Positions 12,241 through 22,800 of a stretch of DNA of 35,954 bases are shown here, in pieces. Each line of letters starts with the position of its first letter. Position 1 is the stretch's first letter. Under the pieces are notes generated by a model that was not told the DNA's origin, did not search any database, and saw only the letters and a list, made by a program, of their open reading frames with translations. Both the position numbers and the translations under genes were made by a program. This DNA is from Nemertoderma westbladi. Lineage: Eukaryota; Xenacoelomorpha; Nemertodermatida; Nemertodermatidae. The stretch lies in the NCBI GenBank assembly GCA_032718475.1, contig JAUCBJ010002813.1, positions 1 to 35,954 of the forward strand. Reading direction: 5' to 3'.

Positions 12241-13965
12241 CAGCGTCTGGAGTGGGTGTATGACTATATTATTTCATATATTTTTATTATTTTTATATTT
12301 ATGTATGTACTATTATGTACTTTTATTATAATCGTTTTCTTTAATTTTATTTGGTAGAATGTTATTTTAGCGATTATTTAGTAGATTAGTGCAATATATA
12401 TTAGTGTTTATTACTTACTTACTTATATTATATTATATATTTAGTGCGACGGCGAGAAATAATTCTGAGAAATAATTCTTTTTCTCTTTCCTTACTGTCC
12501 GTATCATATTATAAATACGTGACTACAGTAAGATGAAATGTCCGTACTTATTAAAGTACAATAAAGCTCCTACTATATTCAAGTATTATTGGTAAGTAGA
12601 GTATTAGGAATGCAAAATTCAGATCCTCGTGTCTCGGCTAAACTAAGCTCTGGGTAGACCTTGGAAACGACTTGCCTCTTCTCACTGACATTGCTTCTTG
12701 CAATATTGCTCTCATACCGTATATTAAATAATACATATAGTAGCGTGATGTCCCTTTAACAGTAGCATAAAACGCAAAATAAATCTGTTAAACCCTTTGA
12801 CCATCTGTAATTCTAGTCGATTAAGATATCGCAGCACCCACCGATATACTTGAAAGACAAAATTCTAGAATCAATGGTTAACGTCCCCAGACATGTTCTG
12901 GAATAAACCGGTGCCCATCTTAAATATTAACTATTAATATTTATAAAATCTGTCAAATAGATACAATAAAGTAACTACTTACAAGTTAACTCTAGAAAAT
13001 CTATAAATTAAAATCTGTAAAATTTTAGATCCTTTAAAATTCTAGTCTATTAAGATATCGTAGCACTTACCGATACTCTTAAAAGGACAAATTTCCTAGA
13101 ATTAAGGGTTCTAGTTCCCAGACATGCTCTGGAATAAAATTATGTCTGTTTTAAGGATAAATAATAAAATTTACGGGAATAAATTTAAATTCATCTCTTT
13201 TAATGAATTTGATAAATTGTCATTTTTATACAATTTATAACATTCCCAAAATTCCATTAATTAATAGATCATGGGAGCGGAGATTCACCCTATTAAGTGT
13301 ATTAGTGTGCGAGAATCTCCAATATATAGTTATAGTCAAAAGCCGATAAAATTCATAAAATCATGCATAAGGGAGATATTGACAATTAAAGAATTACTAT
13401 TAAATAGCATCCCAGATCTGTATGCATGAGAATTACCCTAATTCTACTGCTAGCTTTCCATAATGTCACCATGGCAACAACCACGCTAGAATTAGAAGTG
13501 AGTTAAAAGAACAATAAAGGCTTGCCCCATTGAATAGCATAAGGAATAAATAGCACACTGCTAGTATACAAGGATACCCAATAATAACGTGGCATTCTGG
13601 AAGGCACTTGACTAACGGACAAATGGCCCGAATGTGTGCGGTTTGTGACAGTTGTGTGGAATTTGTGCGTTTATAGGTGAATGTTACTACTAAAGTGTGT
13701 TTACAGTAGCGAGTCGCAATTGTGAAAGTAGCCCTAACTCTGCAGTAAGAACCTGAAGTAAATCTTAGCCCTTGGGACGGACAGTGGAGTGACTCGCGCT
13801 GGTTGTTGTTGTCGTTGTGCAGCTACTATGTTGGCGATAGGCACATTGGCGACAGTACATCAGCGCTGAGGATCTTGCGCTGTCCGGGGGCCGAGAGGGG
13901 TAGGCAGCGACGCCCGCTAGCCTAATTATAACTAATTATAATATTGATAAACTCATATAGCAGCT
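12241..13965 (+). other. Non-coding spacer between pol and ORF3
   Basis: I see no gene in these 1.7 kb. Bases 12810-12907 and 13039-13138 are diverged direct copies (ATTCTAGTC.ATTAAGATATCG, then CAGACATG.TCTGGAATAAA), offset by about 229 bp. A small hairpin GGAGATTC..GAATCTCC lies at about 13277-13321. In other LTR elements such a spacer can hold splice or packaging signals; nothing here shows it. Confidence 0.6.
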
Positions 13966-15516
13966 ATGACTGAGTTGATATAAGATGATCTTGGTATCAG
14001 GGAGCGATATACTCTACCGTTGCAAGTTTTTGTTGATAGCTTAATACGCGGCGACGCTAGTCCAACTACTACGGAGGACGATGGTCGTTATATCGAACCG
14101 CCAATGTCCCAGGAGCAACTCACTCGTGAATTGGACTATCGAAAATTCACTGCTAGCTATACGCATCGTAATGGTACGCATATGGACTTCTTAACTACTG
14201 GTCATCCTATCGATTTATACGATACGGACGATGTCGACACCGAAAGGGAAATAGTCCTATTTAAATATCATACCCAGCGGAGTCGGAATGATAAACTGAG
14301 AATCGAATGCGAAAATTATATTCGAAATCGACTTGAAAGAGAAGACGTTAAAGAACTGGATAAACGCAGTGACTCCAAAGATATTTGGAATTCTTGAGAG
14401 AAACATTGTAAAACTAAAGAAAGATCACCCGCGTTTCCCCTACAAGACGTGCGTCTTTGGTATTATTGCAATGAATGCCCAAGACCCAACCAACAAACGG
14501 AAGGACATAAACATCCGCGGAGACGTTGTTCTAATCACAGTTTTACTCGCTATATTTACGGGAGTTTCGAGCGAAACTTGTTCAATGTATCACCTACGCT
14601 CGCTCGACTCAAACGATCCTTAAATAAACCTATGATCAGAGTTCCGGAATACTCGGTCAGACCTCCTCACTCCCTAGTGAGACCTCAGACTCTTGATCCT
14701 AATAGTATCACGGATCCTCCCGAACTGTACTCACTGTTCAAAGATCTAGTGTTACACGAACAATTAGTCGGTGGCACTCTGGTTGTGGGCTCCCTAAATA
14801 TTCGCCCATCTTACCAAGCCGGATTGGGACGCGGACATCTAATATCGCCATTCAACCGTATCATCGTCCCGGTTTAACCCGATACAACCTGTCACTGAGG
14901 TGGAGGAGAGAGTTGTACGAAACGCGTTGGACACTATTCGTCAAAAGATCGGAAAAGGAACCTAAAATTGTTTAGAGAAACGTAAATTGCAGCAACAAGT
15001 CCAAGCGGTAAACGAATTAGCTTTATCTCAGTTCGATCAGGAAATCCAGAATCTATAAGAAGATATCGAACTTGGACGACTCTACTTTCTGCAAGAGTTT
15101 TGGACGATTGCTTTCAACGACAAGCGGAGGAAAATCAGCTCAAGGAGAAGCATATCGATCCCGATAGAGCCTGAGAACGCGAGTTGGAAAGAACCATTAA
15201 ACCGAGGAAGTTTCTTACTACTCACGGTCCACCTACCGCTATCGTTCAGACGACTCGTCAGGGACCAGTAGGAGCTGCTGTCCTAAAACGTGCTCTAAAG
15301 GCCGTTAGACCTCGCTCCACTGAAGTAGATATTGATCAACCAGGTACCTCGACCGGCGGATACACCGACCGTAATCCTAAACCTTCCGATGCAATTGTAT
15401 TGCACCCTTCACCCAGGAGTTATAGCCCTCCTAGTAAAGTGGCTCGCCCCAAAGAGAAAAGGACTCTTTCTAGCCTCAAAAAACTGCGTAAACACCGTCC
15501 GCGCAAGAAAGACTAA
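13966..15516 (+). pseudogene. ORF3 of the LTR element, decayed, unknown function
   Basis: A frame of about 517 codons starts at ATG 13966 but has TAA at its sixth codon (13981) and TGA at 14395. Around 14870 the sensible frame shifts by one, and it returns to the first frame before about 15100, with a further TGA at 15172. The C-terminal piece 15184-15516 is open. The N-terminal third is acidic. Near 14460-14540 there is a C-x2-C followed by two His and a Cys (CNECP...HKH...C), which could bind zinc. The end is strongly basic (KKLRKHRPRKKD). I see no signal peptide or membrane segment in this frame, so an envelope protein is unlikely, although a shadow frame at 14521-14575 has a hydrophobic run. 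The function is unknown. Its position just before the 3' LTR suggests it was a third gene of the element. Confidence 0.6.
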
Positions 15517-15586
15517 CTGTTTAGAGTATTTTTATATTTTAGAAACTGTGATTTTTTATATTTTATAGAATTAAATCCCATTTTCT

Positions 15587-15594
15587 GGGAGCGG
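15587..15594 (+). other. Possible polypurine tract
   Basis: GGGAGCGG lies directly before the TG of the 3' LTR. It is short and contains one C, so it is only a candidate for the plus-strand primer. Confidence 0.4.
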
Positions 15595-16774
15595 TGTAAA
15601 GGCTTTTGCGGATCTAGCTAGTCATTTTCCCCGCAAAGTACTCTGTAGGTGTTTTAGCGGACATAAAAAGCCGTTTTCTTACTGTGTAGGTGTTTTAGTG
15701 GACATAAAAAGCCATTTTTCTGTATGTGTACTTTAGCGGACATAACAAGCCATTTTATGCCGCAATACGCCAAAATACTCTTAATACAGTGTAGTTCAGA
15801 TGACGACATCTACCAGCTGATATGTTGACGTGGAGCTTTTGGCTTTCTTTGTTCAGGCTCACTCACTCGACCAATCAGAGCGATTTTCATTTTATTTGCA
15901 CAGAAGCCTCCGGGAAATCGCGCAATGCATTATGGTCTTTGTTTACCTTTTTTCCTGAGCCCAGAACATCGGCTTTGGAATTATTCTGTGTTTCAGACTT
16001 TAGCCAAACATTAGAACGGCTTTGATCATAGAAACGTATAACTGTTATCAAACCTGATCACATACAAGCAAATCAACTCAATCTTTCACCGCATTATTTT
16101 ACTGCTATTTACTGTTGGTTATTAATTGTTATCAGTTGATGGAATGTTGTTATATTTGGAGAATATCGATAAATTACCATAAAAACCCAATCTTCTTGAT
16201 ATACTGAAGGTTAGAGAGACCGGTTACATATAGCAATTGCGACTTACATTATAGTGGTTTTGGAGTGAATTGAATGCTATTTCATAGACCCTACATGTGT
16301 CAGTTGCTGTTCTCCTTATATATGACTAAAATTAGTGAAGGTCGGCAGATCAGTGTGCAGCAGTGTGCGGTAGTTTGCATGAGTGTGATAGATAACAAAG
16401 CATTTCCTAAAGAATGCGCTTTATACGAAAATCAATAGCCATCCCGTTGTGTTTAGTGTAAGTCATAACTCTGTTTACATACTTAGAGCGCCACGTCCTA
16501 AAGGAACTGTTAATATTTCCCGAAAGTGAATAATATTTGTCAGAGATTATATATTAACGATCAATCGAATAATACAGTAAGTCTACACCGCAATAAGGTC
16601 AGAGCATCCGAATCCAGTCTCCCTTAACAGTGGGTGAATGGTCGCGCATAGGCTGGCTTCGGCTAATGTAACTTTATGTGTATCAAATACTTGTTATAGG
16701 CTAAAGTCGATTTATAATCTAGAAGACACCTAAAATTGGCAGGTTAAACTGCTAAAGGTCTAAAAGCGCGAACA
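15595..16774 (+). repeat. 3' long terminal repeat
   Basis: This 1180-bp copy of 864-2036 has the same TG...CA ends. The most diverged part is 16046-16080, where the 5' copy reads CATACCATCACATACAAC and this copy has a different short insertion. Confidence 0.93.
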
Positions 16775-16779
16775 CCCCT
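16775..16779. repeat. Right target-site duplication CCCCT
   Basis: This matches 859-863 exactly and directly follows the CA end of the 3' LTR. Confidence 0.9.
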
Positions 16780-17275
16780 AATTATCACTTGCTAAGGATG
16801 GTGGTCTTTCCTTGGCAAGGATCTGTTGAATACACGTTAAGTTATTGAAATTGACAGAAAAAATGTCCCATAATGTATATACTGAACTTTACTATACTGA
16901 ACGCTACAAAGTAGTACTTTGCAGCGTTACGAGTAATTCACCAGAACGCGGAAAAGATGATATAATGTAACAAAATTAGTATCACCAGGGAGAAATCGAT
17001 TACAGAAGATTTTTGAGCCAAGATTTGAAAAATAGTTTTGTCCTAAAAAAAAAATAAACTACACTGCGTGAGCGCCTGGGCTTTGCTTTAAAATTTGGCC
17101 AAAAATATACGCGGTTTCGGTTATTTTGACACCTTTTAAGATAAAAGTCAAATCATTTTAAAAATGTGTCATAACTTCTAGATGATTGGCATTGCCGTAA
17201 ATGTGTTTTAAAGTTTGCTTAATTTTTAGGTTCTGGGGGGCTATTTAAAAAAGGGCCTAGTAACCAAAGGGTTAA
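16780..17275. other. Repeat debris, possible piggyBac-like right end
   Basis: I find no gene. The last bases, ..CCAAAGGG followed by TTAA at 17272-17275, have the form of a piggyBac-type terminus (TTAACCC.. on the other strand). A matching left end would have to lie before the LTR element. The candidate at 828-840 does not match it well, so the pairing is unproven. Confidence 0.35.
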
Positions 17276-17499
17276 AAACACATCACAATTTCTCTCCCAG
17301 AGGTAATTCATACAAATCAGTATAAATGAATTAAATTTTCTTCATCACACAAACAAGACAAATCAATCTTGTTACTGCCTTGTTCCACAAAGGGAACTAT
17401 AGAAGCAATCAAATATATATATATATAAAGGGTACTAATAATATGACTCGGCCTAGTGTTCAATGTGGTCGGCCTTGAGTTCATATGTCGCAATCAACA

Positions 17500-17766
17500 T
17501 CTGACTTATGAAGTAGATTTAGGTAAAAACGGACAGCATTGAATAGTCTGTCCAGGATTTGGAAGTCCCATAGAATAATACTGAATTACAAGGTTCGATT
17601 ATTTAGGACAGCAGTAGAACCAGTACTCATATGGGAGTCAATCCTGGATTCTTACTAACTCCAACAAGCAGCCAGTGCATATTCTTGGGTTTTTGGGTGG
17701 CCTCATGGAGTGAATGCAAAGCAAAGCATGGTGGACAGCCCATGACTTTCTTGAGACGCCTCTTAA
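17500..17766 (+). pseudogene. LINE reverse-transcriptase fossil, left part
   Basis: From about 17533 the frame reads ALNSLSRIWKSHRI, then KVRLFRTAVEPVLIW, the pattern found near the C-terminal end of many invertebrate non-LTR reverse transcriptases. A stop follows at about 17656. After an apparent shift, HGGQPMTFLRRLL appears just before 17766, equivalent to the RGRPxxTF region of such LINE proteins. The piece has stops, a frameshift and probable internal deletions, and is interrupted by the element at 17767-19244. Confidence 0.75.
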
Positions 17767-19248
17767 CCCTATTAGTACCGGGCTATGAAATGCTGTACAA
17801 ATAACGGGGGGGGGGGGGGGGGGCGGGGGGTCATATTGACCCCTCCCTCTAAAATCTACAAATATTAACGAAAACGTCTGATTTTTTGTTTGTACGTAGG
17901 TATCACTAGTCTGGATCCGGCCGAAAAAAAAATTTTCGAAAAAATGTACTGGGGTGGTAATATTGCAGCACCAAAATTACAAGTAGTGCCCAATTTTCAC
18001 AAAATTTGAAAGTTACATTTTTCGGCTAATTGTGTTTCAATACAGGTTTTCTGGGGCGCAAAATACATTGGAAAATATTTAAAAATGATATGATTACCAT
18101 AAATGGCTGTTTAGTCCTCTATGCGTAGGAAATAAATGAAAAAAACAAGTAACCAGAGCTACAAATTCACATTTTCGGGTTTTCTAGGGCGCTGATTCTA
18201 ATGGAATACATTTCAAATATGCCAGATCATTGCTATTTGTATTTTTCAGCGTAATTTGGCAAATTGTGGTGCTAGTACCAAATTTTGTACCCATCACCAA
18301 AAAGTACAAGTTTGCGATGTCTAGTGCTGTTTTAATTTATTCCATCGGATTCAGGACCCTCATAAACCCGTATAACGCAAGAAACAAGATGATACTATCT
18401 AGTGATCAATTTACTCATTTTCCAAAATTTGGTGCTGGCACAAAAATTTTCACCCACCGGCGAAAAATACAAGTTTGAAAACTCTTATGAATTTTTTACT
18501 GATTCCATTGAATTCAGAACCCTAACAAACCCGTATAACGCAAGAAACAAGATGACACAATCAATTGATATATTTGATGGTTTTCAAAATTTGGTGCTAG
18601 CACCACATTTTGCACCCACTTCCGAAAAATACAAGTTTGAGATGTCTAATTCGATAATTATATATTCAATTGAATTCAGAACAGCCATAAACCTCTAAAA
18701 TGCAAGAAATAAATTGTCACAAGTAATTTTATCTATTGAATGGATTTTCAAAATTTCGTGCTAGCACCAAAATTTCCACACAGCACCGAAAAATACAAGT
18801 TTGATACGCTTGGTGCAACTCGTATATATTTCATCGAAACCAGAACCCCAAAAAACCCCAATTGCGTAAAAAACAAGTTTCAAACAATCAATTTACAAAA
18901 TTGACATATTTCAAAATTTGGTGCTGGCACCAAAATTTGGCACCCGCCGAAAAAAACAAGTTTGAAATTTCTAAATCAATTTATATGAATTCCATCCAAT
19001 TGCTAACACCAAAAAACCGGTGTAAATCAAAAATAGAGATGTTACAATTAATATTTAATGAAATGTAATTTTCAAAAAACGTCTCAAAAAAAGTGCCAAG
19101 AGTAGGGTTAAAAAATGGTGCTATAACTCGAAAACTACCAAATATTTTTGAAAACGGTTTTCACTATCTCTAATAAAAAAAACCACGAGGGGGGGGTGTC
19201 ATATTGACCCCCCCCCCCCCCCCCCCCCCCCGGGTTTAATAGGGTTAA
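17763..19248. mobile_element. piggyBac-like non-autonomous element
   Basis: The element body is 17767-19244, flanked by TTAA at 17763-17766 and 19245-19248. The left end reads CCCTATTAGTACCGGG and the right end, read on the other strand, CCCTATTAAACCCGGG: inverted repeats of about 16 bp with three mismatches. Just inside each end is the palindrome GGGGTCATATTGACCCC (17825-17842 and about 19193-19211), next to long G or C runs. There is no transposase frame. TTAA target sites and CCC-starting ends are hallmarks of piggyBac. The interior carries a ~163-bp tandem repeat. Confidence 0.88.
18225..19080. repeat. 163-bp tandem repeat inside the piggyBac-like element
   Basis: The palindromic word GGTGCTAGCACC (or GGTGCTGGCACC, with variants) starts at 18268, 18431, 18593, 18757 and 18920: spacings 163, 162, 164 and 163. 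Each unit continues with CACCCA..GAAAAATACAAGTTTGA, then TTCCAT.GAATTCAGAACCC, then CCGTATAACGCAAGAAACAAGATG. Units are diverged from each other but keep the period. The short open frames at 18230-19068 are by-products of this repeat. Confidence 0.85.
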
Positions 19249-19340
19249 AGCACACTGGACTTGAAGATGCGAATGATATAGCAAATGTCAAGGGGGGTAG
19301 GTAGTTGTGGCGGCGCAATTTTGTCGACAAGCCGGCACAG
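19249..19340 (+). pseudogene. LINE fossil, right part
   Basis: The reading frame broken at 17766 resumes directly after the right TTAA with KHTGLEDANDIANVK. This is the expected continuation of the LINE C-terminal motif. Taking one TTAA away restores register, which supports both the LINE call and the insertion. A stop follows soon after (about 19298). Confidence 0.72.
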
Positions 19341-19594
19341 TATTCTTAAATGTATCATGCAAGATATATTAAAATGCAGCTACAATGCAGCATGTCGATA
19401 GTAGTAGTAGTAGTAGGTAAAAAATATAATTCACCTTGATTGTTTAGCATCACGATAAATAGGGACGTATATTTAGTTAATCTTAACCGCAAATTAAAAA
19501 TCACTAAAATCACAAAATTGCACCATATGTTGTAGTTAAGGAATCATAATCATGAGGTAATGTCAATTCGAAAGCTACATTTATTAAAAAAACA

Positions 19595-19865
19595 TCAAGA
19601 ATCTCTCTTGTTAACATTATTATTACTTCTTTTATCCAATCCGAATTCAGTAAACTGTTCCGTATGGTTGGCCTGGGTGCTGATGTCTGCCGCATCGGCT
19701 GACGTGTGAACTCTGTTCGGAGACGAGGAACCCCGACTCTGGTTCCTCCACAGCGCCGCGTACAAACTCCTTGTATCCTCTATGAGCTCGCGATGACAGC
19801 CTCTCTCCACAACGCGACCTTCGTTAAGAACAAGGATCTCATCAACATCAACAACGGTAGATAGT
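19595..19865 (-). CDS. ABCB7: ABCB7 exon D: C-terminal exon
   Basis: The acceptor is CTCCCTTACAG|ACTATCTACC at 19865. It encodes [20 protein letters not shown], then a helix LYAALWRNQ, then a divergent Ser/Asn/Thr-rich tail ending KRDS at the stop (19595-19597). The tail lacks the terminal Cys cluster I associate with vertebrate ABCB7. Its acceptor is the last of twelve tandem copies. Confidence 0.85.
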
Positions 19866-22800
19866 CTGTAAGGGAGTAGAAAAACGGTAGATAGTCTGTA
19901 AGGGAGTAGAAAAACGGTAGATAGTCTGTAAGGGAGTAGAAAAACGGTAGATAGTCTGTAAGGGAGTAGAAAAACGGTAGATAGTCTGTAAGGGAGTAGA
20001 AAAACGGTAGATAGTCTGTAAGGGAGTAGAAAAACGGTAGATAGTCTGTAAGGGAGTAGAAAAACGGTAGATAGTCTGTAAGGGAGTAGAAAAACGGTAG
20101 ATAGTCTGTAAGGGAGTAGAAAAACGGTAGATAGTCTGTAAGGGAGTAGAAAAACGGTAGATAGTCTGTAAGGGAGTAGAAAAACGGTAGATAGTCTGTA
20201 AGGGAGTAAAAAAAAGTAGTTGTTTCATGAAATACTATAAAATATAATAACTACTTATATATTTAGTATTTCATGGTTGTTTTTATTTCTTACATATTTA
20301 ATTTCGCTCTTTCTTTCGAAATATTGAGAAATATTATTGTACTGACAGGTCACCTGTAGAGAAAACGTATAAGTAAAAAAAACATGTAAAGTTAGTGATT
20401 TATTTCCCGCGCGATAACCCTCGGAACTATACTTTCTGGATGAAACTTGTATTCACTTAGCGATCGTTTATTGTCTAGTCCAATAAATATTGGGCATTGT
20501 GATAACAACAACAGAAATTAATTCACAATAAACGAACCCAGAACGCACCAATACCCCACCCCAATACAATACAATTGAAGCGGTGATATGCAGAAGGGTG
20601 TCAAGATGCCAAAATGGACAAAAATGAGAAAAATTGAAAAAACTTAATAACACCAAAAACTTTCAATTTACATCAATACAATTTTCTAAGATCTAAGATC
20701 TACTATCTTTTGGTGGTTTTTAAGTAAAATAATAGCTATCCACCACCACCATTATTATTGGCAAAAATTTTGAAATGTAAAAAAAGATACACCTTATTTA
20801 CCTCTATAAAAATATACACCTTTTTTTTCAAGCACTGCCATGAAATAGTATATTTATAGCTGAGAGTTACAACATTTTTTACTTTCAGCAGGTACGCAAA
20901 AATTTTAATAACAAACTCTACATAAATTTTGGTGTAATATTATGGTTTTGTTCAGAAGTGGAAAAAATTAGAAAGCGCATCACCGGGGGTTGAACCAGCG
21001 CTATAATTTATTATCGCTAAATATTATAGCGCTGGTTCAACCCCCGGTGACGCGCTTTCTCATTTTTTCCACTTCTGAACAAAACCATAATATTACACCT
21101 TTAATTACAGTTGCAACAGCTCATCTCCAATTTATTTAATTACATAAATTTTGGTTGCGCACAAGACTGTGTATATTTTTTGTGGCGTTTCGATCACGGG
21201 GTCACTAAAAAATAGCGGTTTTGAAAATTTAAAGTCTAATGTCACTGATGTCAACTTGTCGAGTATGCACCAACTTTTTTATTTGGGCTATTCAGTCATT
21301 TGAGCAACATATTTGTACCTCAGAATCTTTTCAGTTATCGCCAATCTCGCACAGAACGTCGCCAAAATGTGTTAGTCCGGCAAAAAACCGCACTAATTCG
21401 CCTAAAAGAGTAAATTATTTGGTTGCAGAATAATATGATTCAACTAGAAAAGCCAGCCAGCTGGCTATAAAGAGACCGTCCCTATAGACAAACGTAGTGT
21501 TAGCTGTCGGGGTAAAACATTATACAAACTAACAGTTGATGTTTGATTACTGTCTCGGTTAAGTGAGAGAGTAATAAATTTGGCAACTTCTCTGCAGTTT
21601 GGGCCTATCCATTCAATAAATAGTAGTAGCTTACTAGGCCCACATGAGTACCAGCAACTGGTGTTTCTATCGTTGAGTTGATGGCAATTATCGTGTTTTC
21701 ATTTTCGCTCACTCAGGGTACTGCGGTACTGGTTTGAGGGGCAGGTTCGTTTAAAGCCAGCTTGCTGGCTTTCTAGTAGTTATGAGCATTATAATACATA
21801 CATATAACGGTAATATACATATAATAATAATGTGAGAACTTTTTGAGTGGTGAGATTCAAAAGGGTATTTTGGCAGTTCACCCCTTTTCCACTAACATCA
21901 AAACCACCATTATTTTTACATTAACTTATTTCGTTAATAAACAGAGATATGGTATAGCTGACGCAGCCAAGCGGTGTTTTTTACCCCAGAAAATATATTA
22001 AACTCGAAACCGCAAAAAAGGACTCCCTTTTGTATCTCGCCGCTTAAATTGTTTACTTCCACTTAGCTACTATTAAAACACTAGATTCTAGATATAGTCT
22101 GACTAGTTAATAGTCGTGTTGCACCAGTGAGCGTTGAACAGACGAGGGTACGTACCTGTGTGCGATAAATAAAGTGGTTTTATTTCCGGTAATTTTTTTC
22201 ATTGACGCCATAATGGAACGCTCAGTAATGCTGTCCAGAGATGATGTGGCCTCGTCGAATATCACCAACGTGGGGTCTTTCAATAAAGTTCGCGCTATAG
22301 CTACCCTCTGCTTCTCTCCACCTGTGGTAAACAACAACAAATACATCAGCATCGTATATTAAGTAAGATTTGCTTGCAAAAAATAGTTTCCGACTATCGA
22401 AAAACGAACATATCTAAAAATTTCTGAAGCACTCGATTTCGGCGAATACCGAAATTTAAGGCCAAACGGGGAATGTTATTGACAGGTTCAGATCGTAGAT
22501 CTCGGGGATGGTGAGGAATAGTCCGATATCGGATATACCATACCATGTTCAAAAATGACTGAATGCTTGCTTATGCATTCTAGGGATTGGACAAGCAAGA
22601 AAGGTCGTACTGACGCTCTAATATCTAAAGGCATTCCTCAAAACGTCAGGTGATTTACATGAGAGTTTGAGACCCCTCTCCTCTCTCCAATCAACCACTG
22701 TCTAGCATAGCGACCTACCTGAGAGTTTGAGACCCCTCTCCTCTCTCCAATCAACCACTGTCTAGCATAGCGACCTACCTGAGAGTTTGAGACCCCTCTC

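Larger units (their letters stand above)
864..16774 (+). mobile_element. BEL/Pao LTR retrotransposon, 15.9 kb, decayed
   Basis: This is a complete LTR element: 5' LTR 864-2036, 3' LTR 15595-16774, both starting TGTAAAGG and ending GCGAACA. It is flanked by the direct repeat CCCCT (859-863 and 16775-16779), a 5-bp target duplication as is usual for BEL/Pao. The internal order is a 2-kb leader, ORF1 (4036-6312), gag-pol (6436-12240), a 1.7-kb spacer and ORF3 (13966-15516). The family call rests on the gag-protease-RT-RNaseH-integrase order, the YMDD reverse transcriptase motif and the NPADIASRG motif typical of BEL/Pao polyproteins. By eye the LTRs differ at roughly two dozen sites plus small indels (about 2%), so the insertion is fairly recent. 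Gag-pol nevertheless has several disabling changes, so this copy cannot be autonomous. Confidence 0.95.
20216..22155 (-). other. Remainder of ABCB7 intron C-D
   Basis: This is intron sequence with two inserted repeats, the foldback element at 20931-21099 and the inverted-repeat element at 21444-21776. Bases 20225-20275 contain a short inverted repeat (TTTCATGAAATACTA against TAGTATTTCATG). I see no coding sequence in the rest. Confidence 0.7.

Noticed and set aside
14333-14623. Frame with a hydrophobic stretch that could suggest an envelope signal peptide
   Set aside because: It overlaps ORF3 in another frame, is short, and the main frame reads through the same region with a more protein-like composition.
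18230-19068. Three short open frames
   Set aside because: They are by-products of the 163-bp tandem repeat in the piggyBac-like element.
19852-20215. CRISPR-like array
   Set aside because: The units are identical and contiguous with no unique spacers, and the context is an animal intron.
19848-20228. 126-residue frame of [10 protein letters not shown] repeats on the minus strand
   Set aside because: It is a shifted reading of the 30-bp acceptor minisatellite; the ABC frame is a different one.
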